64,000 nt of DNA from Janthinobacterium sp. TND4EL3 (GTDB taxonomy: Bacteria; Pseudomonadota; Gammaproteobacteria; Burkholderiales; Burkholderiaceae_D), in the NCBI RefSeq assembly GCF_900156175.1, contig NZ_FTMV01000008.1:1-64000 (forward strand), written 5' to 3'. Under the pieces are notes generated by a model that was not told the DNA's origin, made no database searches, and was given only the letters and a program-made list of their open reading frames with translations. Position 1 is the stretch's first letter, and every line of letters starts with the position of its first letter. A program made the translations under genes and the position numbers. This document shows positions 29,283 through 39,038 of the stretch, piece by piece.

Positions 29283-29301
29283 ATATACGCCAAATTTGGT
29301 C
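29277..29301. promoter_or_regulatory. putative toxin-antitoxin operator
   Basis: GACCAAAT-N9-ATTTGGTC is a perfect 8-bp inverted repeat spanning the start of the antitoxin gene. Phd/YefM antitoxins repress their own operon by binding such palindromes, so this is the likely operator. Confidence 0.55.
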
Positions 29302-29316
29302 CTGTTTCCCTGCCGC

Positions 29317-30303
29317 TTAGGTCAGCGTCGTTTCCGGCAGGCTGATACGGTTGCGGCCCAGGTGCTTGGCGCGGTACAGGGCGCAGTCGGCCGTGTGGAC
29401 CAGCTGGCCCAGTTCCGTGCCGGGGCCGGGCAGGGCCGTGGCGGCGCCGATGCTGACGGTGACGCAGGCGCCGTCGGGGCGCTTGCGCGGCAGCTGCAGC
29501 CGCTCCACGCGCTGGCGGATGCGCTCGGCAACGATGGCCGCGCCCTTGAGCGACTGGTTCGGCAGGATGACGGCGAATTCCTCGCCGCCGTAGCGGGCCA
29601 CGAGGTCGTTGGCGCGCATTTCGCTGGCCACGGCGCCGGCCACCTTGCGCAGGCACAGGTCGCCGCCCTGGTGGCCGTGGCTGTCGTTGTATTGCTTGAA
29701 GTTGTCGACATCGACCATCAGCAGCGACAGCGGCTGCTGCTGGCGCTGCGCGCGCTGCCACTCGGCGTGGATGGTGTCGTCGAAGCAGCGCCGGTTCGCC
29801 AGGCCCGTCAAGCCGTCGCGCGTGGCCAGGCGTTCCAGTTCCACGTGCGCGCGCTTTTCATCGGTCATGTCGCGCAGGGTTTCGACGACGGCGACGAGTT
29901 CGCCATGGTTGCCGTAGATGGGGCTGGCGTCGACGGCCAGGTAGCGGCGCCGGCCCGTGCGCGGCATGTCGCACCAGTTTTCCGCGCACAGGTTGTTGCC
30001 CGTGCTGTTGCGGTACTGCTGCTGCGCGTACAGGGCGCGCAGGTCGCCGCCGCGCCCGGCCAGCAGCAAGTCGGCCAGCGTGGGGCGCTCGTCGTTGTAG
30101 AAGCAGCGGCCCGGCGCGCGCATGCCCAGCACTTCGGTGGCCGGCACGCCCGTCAGCTGTTCGCAGGCGCGGTTCCAGATCATCACCTTGCCATCGACGT
30201 CGAGCACAAATGTCGGCACGACCAGCAATTCCATCATCTTCATGGCGAAACCCTGGGCTTCGCCGTCGGGCGATACGCTGGCAGGTGCGTGGCTGTCCGG
30301 CAT
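29317..30303 (-). CDS. PAS-GGDEF diguanylate cyclase
   Basis: 328 residues from the ATG at 30303 (AAGGA seven bases upstream); an ATG at 30348 would add 15 residues. An N-terminal PAS domain (MMELLVVPTFVLDVDGKVMIWNRACEQLTG) ends with a PAC-like ETLRDMTDEKR. The GGDEF domain has DGLTGLANRR, LLMVDVDNFKQYND and intact GGEEF in ARYGGEEFAVI. An RAND sequence five residues before it fits the product-inhibition I-site (RxxD). It makes c-di-GMP and is cytoplasmic, with no membrane segment. It follows the sensor kinase gene on the same strand. Confidence 0.9.
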   Translation of the reverse strand: MPDSHAPASVSPDGEAQGFAMKMMELLVVPTFVLDVDGKVMIWNRACEQLTGVPATEVLGMRAPGRCFYNDERPTLADLLLAGRGGDLRALYAQQQYRNSTGNNLCAENWCDMPRTGRRRYLAVDASPIYGNHGELVAVVETLRDMTDEKRAHVELERLATRDGLTGLANRRCFDDTIHAEWQRAQRQQQPLSLLMVDVDNFKQYNDSHGHQGGDLCLRKVAGAVASEMRANDLVARYGGEEFAVILPNQSLKGAAIVAERIRQRVERLQLPRKRPDGACVTVSIGAATALPGPGTELGQLVHTADCALYRAKHLGRNRISLPETTLT

Positions 30304-30392
30304 GTAGGCATCCTTGTTGGGCGTGAAAGGGGGCGGTTCCTTGGCCATGATGCAGCGTGGCTGGCGGCAGGTGTTGATCTTGAGCAATATTT

Positions 30393-31286
30393 TCAGCAAT
30401 GGCCGGTGCTGTCCGGCAGCGGGACGGGCAGGGTCAGGCGCAAGCTGGTGCCGCCGCCCGCGCGGCTGTCGATGTGCAGGCAGCCGCCGGCGCACGCCAG
30501 CCGTTCGTGCATGCCGGACAGGCCGCAGCCCAGGCGCGTGGACGCGGCGGGCATGCCGACGCCGTCGTCGCTGATGCACAGCTCGAGCATGGCGGCGCGC
30601 CGGCGCAGGCTGACGCTGACGCGGCTGGCCCGCGCGTGGCGGGCCACGTTGGCCAGCGCTTCCTGCAGCGCGTGGTACAGCAGCGGCTCCTGCGCGCCCG
30701 CCACGCCGTCCAGGGCATCGCAAACGCCGTCGCACACGATGCCCGTGCTGCGGGAAAAATCGGCCAGCAAGCCGTCGAACGCCGCCTGCCAGCCGTGTTC
30801 CAGGGCGGGCGGGCGCAAGTCGTCGATGACGCAGCGCAGGGCGGCGATGCTGAGGTCGACGTTGCGTGCGATCAGGCCCAGTCTCTGCGCCAGCTGGGGC
30901 GCCGTGGCGGCGCTGCTGGCCTGCAGCATGGCCAGGTCGATTTTCAGGGTCAGCAGATGCTGGCCCAGGTCGTCGTGGATGTCGCGCCCGATGCGCCGGC
31001 GCTCCTGCTCGCGCGCCTTTTGCTGCTCGCAGGCCAGGCGCGCCTGCTCGGCGTCCGCGCGCAACTGTTCCAGTGTTAGCAGGCGCGTGGCCAGGCGGTG
31101 CTGGCGCCACAGCAGCAGGGCCAGCGCACCGAGCAGGATGGCGCAGGCCGCCGCCAGGTTCTGCGGCGTGGTCACGCGCGTCAGCGAAGCGTCCGCCTGG
31201 CCGGCCTGCAGCGAAGCGGCCGCGCAGGCGCCGAGGCAAGCGGGAATGCCGAACCGGGCAGGCAGGCGGATGTGGCGATGCGTCAT
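30393..31286 (-). CDS. NarX/DesK-type sensor histidine kinase, orphan
   Basis: 297 residues from the ATG at 31286 (GGGAG upstream). One clear hydrophobic segment (about 44-60) follows a weakly hydrophobic N-terminus. A coiled linker leads to the HisKA_3 H-box RRRIGRDIHDDLGQHLLTLK (His104). The HATPase region shows ALQEALANVARHA, ISDDGVG and GLSGMHERLACAGG. These kinases normally pair with a LuxR-type regulator, but none is adjacent. The sensor part is very short, so the signal is unknown. Confidence 0.85.
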   Translation of the reverse strand: MTHRHIRLPARFGIPACLGACAAASLQAGQADASLTRVTTPQNLAAACAILLGALALLLWRQHRLATRLLTLEQLRADAEQARLACEQQKAREQERRRIGRDIHDDLGQHLLTLKIDLAMLQASSAATAPQLAQRLGLIARNVDLSIAALRCVIDDLRPPALEHGWQAAFDGLLADFSRSTGIVCDGVCDALDGVAGAQEPLLYHALQEALANVARHARASRVSVSLRRRAAMLELCISDDGVGMPAASTRLGCGLSGMHERLACAGGCLHIDSRAGGGTSLRLTLPVPLPDSTGHC

Positions 31287-31446
31287 CTTCTCGCTCCCTA
31301 AAAGTTTGCCATCAGGCAATGTCATTACAGAAAATATATTGGCTTGAAGGTATTTATATTGTCTAAACGCAAAAGCTGCGCAGATAGCCGCGCCAGCGTC
31401 GCATTCTTGTCCGTTTCCCCGCGTCGCCGTGCGGCAGACGCGGCAT

Positions 31447-31477
31447 TTGCACGGGAAGTGTTGTGGCGGCATATAAT
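31447..31477 (+). promoter_or_regulatory. candidate promoter of queE
   Basis: TATAAT at 31472-31477 is preceded by TTGCAC at 31447 with a 19-base spacer, longer than the optimum. It lies about 100 bases upstream of queE. No preQ1 riboswitch was recognised in the leader. Confidence 0.4.
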
Positions 31478-31575
31478 AGAGGGTTGTCAATCGGCTTCAC
31501 GCCCCCGGCCAGGTGTTTTGCGCCGGGCGCGCCCGCATCCATGCGCGATGCGCCGGCCAGCTCTTAGGAAATACA

Positions 31576-32211
31576 GTGACTTATAGCATCAAAGAGATTT
31601 TTTACACGCTGCAGGGCGAAGGCGCGCACGCGGGCCGCCCGGCCGTGTTTTGCCGCTTTTCCGGCTGCAACCTGTGGACGGGCCGCGAAAGCGACCGCGC
31701 CACGGCCGTGTGCCAGTTCTGCGACACGGATTTCGTCGGCACCGATGGCGAACTGGGCGGCAAGTTCAAGACGCCGCAGGAATTGGCCGCGCTGATCGAC
31801 AGCCTGTGGCCGGCCAGCTATACCGCCAGCAAATACGTGGTGTTTACGGGCGGCGAGCCGCTGCTGCAGCTGGACACGGCCCTGATCGACGCCATGCACG
31901 CGGTGGGCTTTACCATCGCCATCGAAACCAACGGCACCTTGCCCGTGCCGGCCGGCGTGGACTGGATCTGCGTCAGCCCGAAGATGGGTTCCACGCTGGT
32001 GGTGCACAAGGGTAACGAGATCAAGGTCGTCATTCCCCAGTTCCAGCAAGACCTGGCCGCCTACGAAGGGCTCGATTTCGAGAACTTCTTCGTGCAGGCC
32101 ATGGATGGTCCATTGGCCGCGCACAACATGCAGCTGGCCATCGAGACGTGCAAAAGCAACCCGAAGTGGAAGCTGAGCCTGCAAACCCATAAACTCCTGC
32201 AAATACCTTAA
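31576..32211 (+). CDS. queE: 7-carboxy-7-deazaguanine synthase
   Basis: 211 residues from a GTG at 31576, with AGGAAA upstream; the protein starts VTYSIKEIFYTLQGEG. It is a radical-SAM enzyme turning 6-carboxytetrahydropterin into 7-carboxy-7-deazaguanine in queuosine biosynthesis. The iron-sulfur cysteines are C31, C46 and C49, spaced C-x14-C-x2-C, the expanded motif known from Burkholderia-type QueE. FTGGEPLLQ and AIETNGTLP bind SAM and substrate. It is the first gene of queE-queD-tadA. Confidence 0.95.
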   Translation: MTYSIKEIFYTLQGEGAHAGRPAVFCRFSGCNLWTGRESDRATAVCQFCDTDFVGTDGELGGKFKTPQELAALIDSLWPASYTASKYVVFTGGEPLLQLDTALIDAMHAVGFTIAIETNGTLPVPAGVDWICVSPKMGSTLVVHKGNEIKVVIPQFQQDLAAYEGLDFENFFVQAMDGPLAAHNMQLAIETCKSNPKWKLSLQTHKLLQIP

Positions 32212-32220
32212 TAAAACAAT

Positions 32221-33169
<949 letters not shown>

Positions 33170-33218
33170 CATCCTGCGCAGCAGGGCAGGGCCCGATGGC
33201 CTGATCCAGATGATAACC

Positions 33219-33246
33219 ATGCCAGCCACCCCGGCTGGCATTTTTA
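33219..33246 (+). terminator. rho-independent terminator of queE-queD-tadA
   Basis: ATGCCAGCC-ACCCC-GGCTGGCAT, a 9-bp stem, is followed directly by a T-run. It lies 50 bases after tadA. Confidence 0.85.
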
Positions 33247-33283
33247 TAATTGTTGCGAAATAACATCTGTCTAGACCAATTGC

Positions 33284-33301
33284 CATTCTCAAATGAGAAT
33301 G
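33284..33301. promoter_or_regulatory. Fur box upstream of heme receptor
   Basis: CATTCTC-AAAT-GAGAATG is a perfect inverted repeat, followed by ATTCG; the core resembles the GATAAT-type Fur consensus. It lies 110 bases before the heme receptor gene and predicts iron-dependent repression. Confidence 0.65.
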
Positions 33302-33410
33302 ATTCGTGTTACAGTATTGTTTTCGCCAGCAAACTTTCCTCATGCATCGTTAACGCTTTCGTTATCGATCCGGGTTCAAGAGCCAGCCTTTACTCTTAGA
33401 CCGGATCATC

Positions 33411-35774
33411 ATGACTACAGTGCCTACGCAGCGCTCCGCTGCCCCCGTCGTATCCTCCCCCCGCCTGCCTGTCCGCCGCCATAACCTGGTGCTGCGCGCC
33501 GCCTTGCTGGGCCTGTTCGCGGCGCCCTTGTTGCCCGCGCAGGCGCAAACGGCCGCCATCAATGCGGGCACGGCGGCCCAGGAGCCGGCCAGGCTGCCCG
33601 TTTTCCCGGAAATCGTCGTGAACGCCAAGCAAGACTATGAACGCCGCGCCGGCACCAAGACGGTCGTCACGGCGGACGACCTGGAGCGCCGCAATGTCAC
33701 GGAAATGGGCGGCATCGTGCGCTATCTGCCCTTGATCAGCGCGCCAGCGGCGGCTTCGGGCAGCGGCAGCGTGTGGGATGGTTCCGGCAACACGGGCTAC
33801 AACATCCGCGGCCTGGAAGGCAACCGGGTCAGCCTGGAGCTCGACGGCATTGCGCTGCCCGACGCGGCGCCCAAGCCGGACGGCAACACCCTCAACGCCT
33901 TCGCCACGGGCCGCGATTATTTCGACCCTGAAACCTTCCGCGAAGTGCGCATCGATTCGGGCACGACGGCCGCCAGCGGCGCCAATCCCGGCCTGGGCGG
34001 CGGCGTGGCCTTCATCACCAAGTCGCCCGAGGATTACCTGGGCGAGGGGAAAGACCATTACGTGGCCTATAAATACGGCCGCGCCACGGCCGACCGCAGC
34101 AATGCGCACACGCTGACGGGCGCCGCCAAAATTGGTGCCAATCTGCAGGGCCTGGCCGTCTACGTGCACCGCGACGGCGAGCAGACGGACAGCCGCGGCA
34201 GCACGCCCGTCAACCCGGATGACTGGCATTCGAACGCCTTGCTGTCCAAGCTCGTGTGGACCTTGCCTGGCGAACAAAAGCTGGACTTGACGGTCGACAT
34301 GTTCGAGCGCAAGAACCAGCGCGATCTGCGCAGCAAGGTCAGCACGTATTACCCGACGGGCGTGCAGCAGGATTCCACCGCCAAACGCACGCGCGTGAGC
34401 CTGGGCCACGACGTGGTGCTCAAGGATGTCGCCCTGTTCGACCGCCTGACGTCGAAGGTGTATCTGCAGAACGCGAAAACCGAGGACAAGACGCAAGGCC
34501 TCTACACGTTCGGCAGTCCGGCCCGGCGCTCGATCGATACCAATTTCAAGAATGACAGCATCGGCCTGACGTCGGAAGCGTTCAAGCAGCTCAATGCGGA
34601 CAATGCGCTGCTGTACGGCGTGCAGCTGGAACAGCTGAAAACTCGGCGTCCGTGGCGCGAAGACCGCGTCATCGTCGCCACGGGCCAGCATCAGGTCACC
34701 AACAAGAACCGCATGGCCGACATGGACACGAGCAAGCTGGCCCTGTACGTGCGCGACGACCTCAGCTTTGATCTGGCGGGCAAGAAAGCCGTGCTGACGC
34801 CGGGCCTGCGTGCCGATTACCGCAAGAACACGCCGAAAAACCTGCAAACCTATGCGATCGCCGTGCCGAACGCAGCCAAGGAAGTGCGCGAAGAGAGCGA
34901 TACCTATTTCACGCCCAGCCTGAGCCTGTCCGTGGAAGTGCTGCCGCAGATGAGCGCCTACGCCACCTTCACGCGCGGCACGCGCCTGCCGACGGCGGCC
35001 GAGCGCACGGGCACCTACGACTCGTTCAGCTACACAGGGACGGGGCAGGGCTATGCCGTGCTGGGCAATGCGAATTTGCGCAAGGAAACCAGCAAGGCGT
35101 ATGAACTGGGCCTGAAGGGCGACGTCGCCAGGGGCTTGAGCATGCACGCGTCCGTCTACCAGACGGAATACACGGACATGGTCGATTACGTGATGCAAAA
35201 AGATGATCCGGTGAACTACCCCACCATCACGCGCGGCCTGTTCCGCCCGGAAAACATCGGCAATGCCCGCACCTGGGGCGCCGAGCTGACCCTGCGCGCG
35301 GAACTGGGCGCCTGGGCGCCGGCCATGCAGGGCTACCACGTGGACCTGGCCACCGGCGTGGCCAAGGGCCGCTCCTTCAATACCCAGACGGGCGAGAGCG
35401 GCGGCCTGAACTCGGTGGCGCCGGCCAAGTCGGCCTTGACCTTCGGCTACGACCATGCAAACGAGCTGTTCGGCCTGGCGCTGACTGTCGTGCATGCGGG
35501 CGCCAAGCAGGCACCGGAAAACCTGCTGATCGGCGATCCCGGCCCGCTGTTTACCGTGCCGTCGTACACGATCTTCGACCTGTCGACGTACTGGAACGTG
35601 CACAAGAACGCGAAGATCGTCGTCGGCGTGTACAACTTGACGGATCGCAAGTACTGGGACTACGCCGCCTCGCGCAGCCTGGCCGCCGGCACCACGGCCG
35701 CCAACCGCGCCGAGATCGAGCGCTACGCCAAGCCGGGCCGCAACGTCGCAGCCAGCCTCAGCGTCAATTTCTAG
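33411..35774 (+). CDS. TonB-dependent heme/hemoglobin receptor
   Basis: 787 residues. A long basic N-terminus precedes the signal peptide hydrophobic core (LRAALLGLFAAPLLPAQAQ). The plug has FPEIVVNAKQDYERRAGTKTVV, GYNIRGLEGNRVSLELDGI and GGVAFITKSPEDYL. The barrel includes FTRGTRLPTAAERTGTY and NANLRKETSKAYELG, resembling the NPNL/FRAP region of heme receptors, and ends in SVNF. It belongs to the hemoglobin/transferrin/lactoferrin receptor type. A Fur box lies upstream and a HemS-like gene downstream, supporting heme uptake. Confidence 0.88.
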   Translation: MTTVPTQRSAAPVVSSPRLPVRRHNLVLRAALLGLFAAPLLPAQAQTAAINAGTAAQEPARLPVFPEIVVNAKQDYERRAGTKTVVTADDLERRNVTEMGGIVRYLPLISAPAAASGSGSVWDGSGNTGYNIRGLEGNRVSLELDGIALPDAAPKPDGNTLNAFATGRDYFDPETFREVRIDSGTTAASGANPGLGGGVAFITKSPEDYLGEGKDHYVAYKYGRATADRSNAHTLTGAAKIGANLQGLAVYVHRDGEQTDSRGSTPVNPDDWHSNALLSKLVWTLPGEQKLDLTVDMFERKNQRDLRSKVSTYYPTGVQQDSTAKRTRVSLGHDVVLKDVALFDRLTSKVYLQNAKTEDKTQGLYTFGSPARRSIDTNFKNDSIGLTSEAFKQLNADNALLYGVQLEQLKTRRPWREDRVIVATGQHQVTNKNRMADMDTSKLALYVRDDLSFDLAGKKAVLTPGLRADYRKNTPKNLQTYAIAVPNAAKEVREESDTYFTPSLSLSVEVLPQMSAYATFTRGTRLPTAAERTGTYDSFSYTGTGQGYAVLGNANLRKETSKAYELGLKGDVARGLSMHASVYQTEYTDMVDYVMQKDDPVNYPTITRGLFRPENIGNARTWGAELTLRAELGAWAPAMQGYHVDLATGVAKGRSFNTQTGESGGLNSVAPAKSALTFGYDHANELFGLALTVVHAGAKQAPENLLIGDPGPLFTVPSYTIFDLSTYWNVHKNAKIVVGVYNLTDRKYWDYAASRSLAAGTTAANRAEIERYAKPGRNVAASLSVNF

Positions 35775-35785
35775 GTTTCACCGGG

Positions 35786-35810
35786 GAGGCGCGCCTGCGC
35801 CTCTTATTTT
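35786..35810 (+). terminator. terminator or attenuator after the heme receptor
   Basis: GAGGCGC-GCCT-GCGCCTC followed by TTATTTTTT. It sits between the receptor stop and the HemS-like gene 63 bases on, so it may lower rather than abolish expression of the second gene. Confidence 0.7.
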
Positions 35811-35837
35811 TTCCATGTTTGATTGAATGGTCTCTCT

Positions 35838-36995
35838 ATGAAGTTATCCAAACTCGTTCTCTCCCTGCTAGGCAGCCTGCTGATTGCCAACGCGTACGCG
35901 GCCCCAGCCACCCTGGCGGAACGCTGGTCCACCTTGCGCACGGAACAGCCGAAGCTGCAGATCCGCGACGCGGCGCGCGCGCTGGGTGTGTCCGAAGCGC
36001 AATTGCTGGCAACCAACATCGGCAAGGGCGTGACGCGATTGCAGGCGGACGGCAACCAGCCGCGCGAAATCATGCGCGCCGCGCTGGACCTGGGCCGCGT
36101 GCAAGCGATCACGCGCAATGAAAACGGCGTCATCGAAACGACGGGCGTGGCCAGCAAGTTCAAGCAGGCGGGCGACAAGTCGGCACAGGCCGACGCCAAG
36201 CACGACCCGGAAACGCAGGCGCGCGAGCGCAATATCGCGGGCGGCTACCTGGGCGGCCAGATCGACCTGCGTTTCCACTTTGAAAACTGGAAATACGCAT
36301 TTGCGGTAGAACAAGCAGGCCGCGACGGCAAGCCCACGCGCAGCCTGCAGTTTTTCGATGCCAACGGCACGGCCGTGCACAAGATCTACCTGCGCAACGA
36401 GGCTGGCGTGGCCGTCTACGATAAATTGGTGGCCACCTTCCGCCTGCCCCAGCAAAGCGCGGAATTGAACGTGCTGGCCGTGGCGCCGAAAGCGGCGGAG
36501 AAGCCGGACAGCGAGATCGACGTCAAGGAATTCCAGCTGGCCTGGAAAGACATGACGGACGTGCACCAGTTTGCGCAAATCATGCGCGAATTCCACCTGA
36601 CGCGCGAACAGGCGCTGCGCCTGGCGCCGGCCGGCGTGGTCGAGCGCGTGACGCCGCAAGCGCTGCGCACCCTGCTGGAAAACGCGGCGCAGGACAAGGT
36701 CGCCATCATGGTTTTCCTGGGCAATGACGGCTTGACACAGATCTACAGCGGCAAGATCGAGAAAACCATGGCCGCAGGCGGCTTCTTCAACGTGCTGGAC
36801 CCCGACTTCAACCTGCACATCCGCGATACGGCCCTGCGCAGCGGCTGGGTCGTCAAGCGGGGCGGCGTCACGTCCGTCGAATTCTTCGACAACGACGGCA
36901 CGCAAGTGGTCTCCTTCTTCGGCGTGCGCGAACGGGGCAAACCGCAGCCGCAGGCGTGGGTGGACCTGGCCGACTCCTTGCCGAAAGCCAAGTAA
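35838..36995 (+). CDS. HemS/HmuS-family heme protein with signal peptide
   Basis: 385 residues from the ATG at 35838. Two HemS repeats are present: the first has PKLQIRDAARALGVSEAQLL and LGRVQAITRNENGVIETTG; the second has WKDMTDVHQFAQIM, AIMVFLGNDGLTQIYSGKI and FNVLDPDFNLHIRD. The His in TDVH is in the region of the known heme ligand. Unusually, the protein begins with a typical Sec signal peptide (LSLLGSLLIANAYA, cleavage before AP), whereas HemS proteins are cytoplasmic. It probably binds heme in the periplasm after the receptor upstream; degradation is not established. Confidence 0.85.
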   Translation: MKLSKLVLSLLGSLLIANAYAAPATLAERWSTLRTEQPKLQIRDAARALGVSEAQLLATNIGKGVTRLQADGNQPREIMRAALDLGRVQAITRNENGVIETTGVASKFKQAGDKSAQADAKHDPETQARERNIAGGYLGGQIDLRFHFENWKYAFAVEQAGRDGKPTRSLQFFDANGTAVHKIYLRNEAGVAVYDKLVATFRLPQQSAELNVLAVAPKAAEKPDSEIDVKEFQLAWKDMTDVHQFAQIMREFHLTREQALRLAPAGVVERVTPQALRTLLENAAQDKVAIMVFLGNDGLTQIYSGKIEKTMAAGGFFNVLDPDFNLHIRDTALRSGWVVKRGGVTSVEFFDNDGTQVVSFFGVRERGKPQPQAWVDLADSLPKAK

Positions 36996-37013
36996 GCAGC
37001 ACTACGGACACTG

Positions 37014-37050
37014 CACTGTTGCCGCCCGGCGTACCGGCGCGGCAACAGTG
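37014..37050 (+). terminator. strong hairpin after the HemS-like gene
   Basis: CACTGTTGCCGC and GCGGCAACAGTG form a 12-bp stem with a 13-base GC-rich loop. No T-run follows, so termination would be imperfect. Confidence 0.55.
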
Positions 37051-37156
37051 CGGCGGGACTTTCGCATGAGTCATGATGGTACTATCACAATAGTGGTATG
37101 CTGATTCCAGGAACGCAGATCGTGCCTGCGTGCCGGTTCCTGAAAGAGAGGCAATC

Positions 37157-38074
37157 ATGGCAACCATCATGGCGAACGGCCTCAACATAGCTTATGAAAG
37201 CCACGGCAACCCGGACGACCCGTGCGTGCTGCTGGTCATGGGCCTGGGCATGCAGCTGATCGCCTGGCCGGCGGACTTCGTCGAAGGCATCGTGGAACAG
37301 GGCTTTCGTGTCTTGCGTTTCGACAACCGCGACAGCGGCCTGTCGAGCAAGATGGCGCAAGGGGGCAAGCCCTATCTGCCGCTGGCCTACGTGAAAAACC
37401 TGCTGGGCTGGCCCCTGAAAACCTCCTACACCCTCGATGACATGGCGGACGACGCGCTGGGCTTGCTGGCGGCCTTGCGCATTGCCCAGGCGCACGTGAT
37501 CGGCGTATCGATGGGCGGCATGATCGCGCAAGTGATGGCGGCGCGCGCGCCGCTGCAGGTGCTCAGCCTGACTTCCATCATGTCGAGCAGCGGCCGGCGC
37601 GGCTTGCCCGGCCCCACGCGGGCCGCGCGCAATGCTTTATTGCAACGGCCGAAACGCAATGCCAGCCGTGCCGAACTGATGGCGCACATGGCGGCCACCG
37701 TGCGCGTCATCGGCAGTCCCGCCTATCCCGTGTCGGAAAAACTGCTGTACCAGCGCATCGAGGCGGCGCTGGAGCGCGGCAGCTGCCCCGAAGGCGTGGC
37801 GCGGCAAATGGTGGCGATTGCCGCCTCGGGCGAACGCACGGCCTTGTTGCCGAGCATCAGCTGCCCGGCGCTCGTGATCCATGGCGCGGCCGACCCCCTG
37901 ATCCCCGTCGCCTGCGGCATCGATACGGCGGCGCTGATTCCGGGCGCGCGGCTCGAAGTGATCGAAGGCATGGGGCACGACATGCCGCCCCAGCTGATCG
38001 AGCGTCTGCTCGCCTTGATCGATGTGCATCTGCAAGGTAAGATGGCGCCCCAGATGCGCTCCCAGCCAGCCTAG
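37157..38074 (+). CDS. alpha/beta-fold hydrolase
   Basis: 305 residues; the ATG at 37157 has AAAGAGAGG upstream. The nucleophile elbow is GVSMGG, the oxyanion region is VLLVMGLGMQL, the acid is probably the Asp in HGAADPLIP, and the base is the His in GMGHDMP. FDNRDSGLS is typical of the haloperoxidase/TAP-like branch. It is soluble and intracellular; the substrate is unknown. The next gene begins 33 bases on. Confidence 0.88.
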   Translation: MATIMANGLNIAYESHGNPDDPCVLLVMGLGMQLIAWPADFVEGIVEQGFRVLRFDNRDSGLSSKMAQGGKPYLPLAYVKNLLGWPLKTSYTLDDMADDALGLLAALRIAQAHVIGVSMGGMIAQVMAARAPLQVLSLTSIMSSSGRRGLPGPTRAARNALLQRPKRNASRAELMAHMAATVRVIGSPAYPVSEKLLYQRIEAALERGSCPEGVARQMVAIAASGERTALLPSISCPALVIHGAADPLIPVACGIDTAALIPGARLEVIEGMGHDMPPQLIERLLALIDVHLQGKMAPQMRSQPA

Positions 38075-38106
38075 GCGCGCCCACCACTTTTGAAGGCACG
38101 GGCATT

Positions 38107-39024
38107 TTGAAGACACCTGAAATTGGCATCGCCATCGTGGCGCCGGGCGGTTGCGCGCCCGATGACGCGGCCGTGGCGCGCGGCATCGCCCGCCTGCAGG
38201 CGCAAGGCGCCACCGTCCACAATTATTACGATCCTGAACATACTTTCCAGCGCTTCGGCGGCACGGATGCGGGCCGCCTGGCGCAGCTCAACGCGGCCGC
38301 CGCCGACCCGGACGTGCAGGTGGTGCTGGCCTTGCGCGGCAGCTACGGCATCAGCCGCATCCTGCCCGATATCGATTTCGAGCGCATGGCCGCCAGCCGC
38401 AAGCTGTTCGTCGGCTACAGCGATTTTACGGCCTTCCACATGGGCTTGATGGCGAAAACGGGCCGCGCCAGCTTTGCCGGCCCCATGGTCTGCGACGATT
38501 TTACGCGCGACGAGCCCGAGCCATTTACGCTCGATCAACTGTGGTCCTGCCTGGCCGGTCCCACGCACACGGTCACGGGCACGGCTACGGGCAATCCGCA
38601 GGTCGAGGCGGTGGGCACCTTGTGGGGCGGTAATCTGGCCATGCTGGTTCACCTGCTGGGCACGCCGTATTTCCCGCAGGTCGATGGCGGCATCCTGTTC
38701 CTGGAAGACGTCAACGAGCACCCGTACCGGGTCGAGCGCATGCTGCTGCAATTGCTGCATGCGGGCGTGCTTCAGCGCCAGCACGCGGTCGTGCTCGGCG
38801 ACTTTTCCGCATATAAACTCAGTCCCATGGACAAGGGCTACGATTTCGACGTCATGCTGGCCTACGTGCGCGAGCGCCTGCCCGTGCCCGTGCTGACGGG
38901 GCTCGAATTCGGCCATATCCGCCGCCGCGTCACCTTGCCGTTCGGCGGCCAGGCGCGGCTGCAATCGGACGCGTCCGGCTTCACCCTGCAGGTGGTTGAT
39001 TACCCGACCCTGGCGCGCCCCTGA
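38107..39024 (+). CDS. ldcA: LD-carboxypeptidase (muramoyltetrapeptide carboxypeptidase)
   Basis: 305 residues from a TTG at 38107, with GAAGGC upstream. S66-family motifs are ALRGSYG with nucleophile Ser79, WGGNLAMLVHLLGT, FLEDVNEHPYRVERML with the catalytic Glu, and GLEFGH with the catalytic His. It removes the terminal D-Ala from cytoplasmic muropeptides during cell-wall recycling. No signal peptide, consistent with the cytoplasm. Confidence 0.9.
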   Translation: MKTPEIGIAIVAPGGCAPDDAAVARGIARLQAQGATVHNYYDPEHTFQRFGGTDAGRLAQLNAAAADPDVQVVLALRGSYGISRILPDIDFERMAASRKLFVGYSDFTAFHMGLMAKTGRASFAGPMVCDDFTRDEPEPFTLDQLWSCLAGPTHTVTGTATGNPQVEAVGTLWGGNLAMLVHLLGTPYFPQVDGGILFLEDVNEHPYRVERMLLQLLHAGVLQRQHAVVLGDFSAYKLSPMDKGYDFDVMLAYVRERLPVPVLTGLEFGHIRRRVTLPFGGQARLQSDASGFTLQVVDYPTLARP

Positions 39025-39038
39025 ACGCCATCAACGCC

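Noticed and set aside
31478-31575. preQ1 riboswitch before queE
   Set aside because: No pseudoknot or A-rich tail pattern recognised.
33396-35603. 735-codon minus-strand frame opposite the heme receptor
   Set aside because: Shadow frame without recognisable domains.
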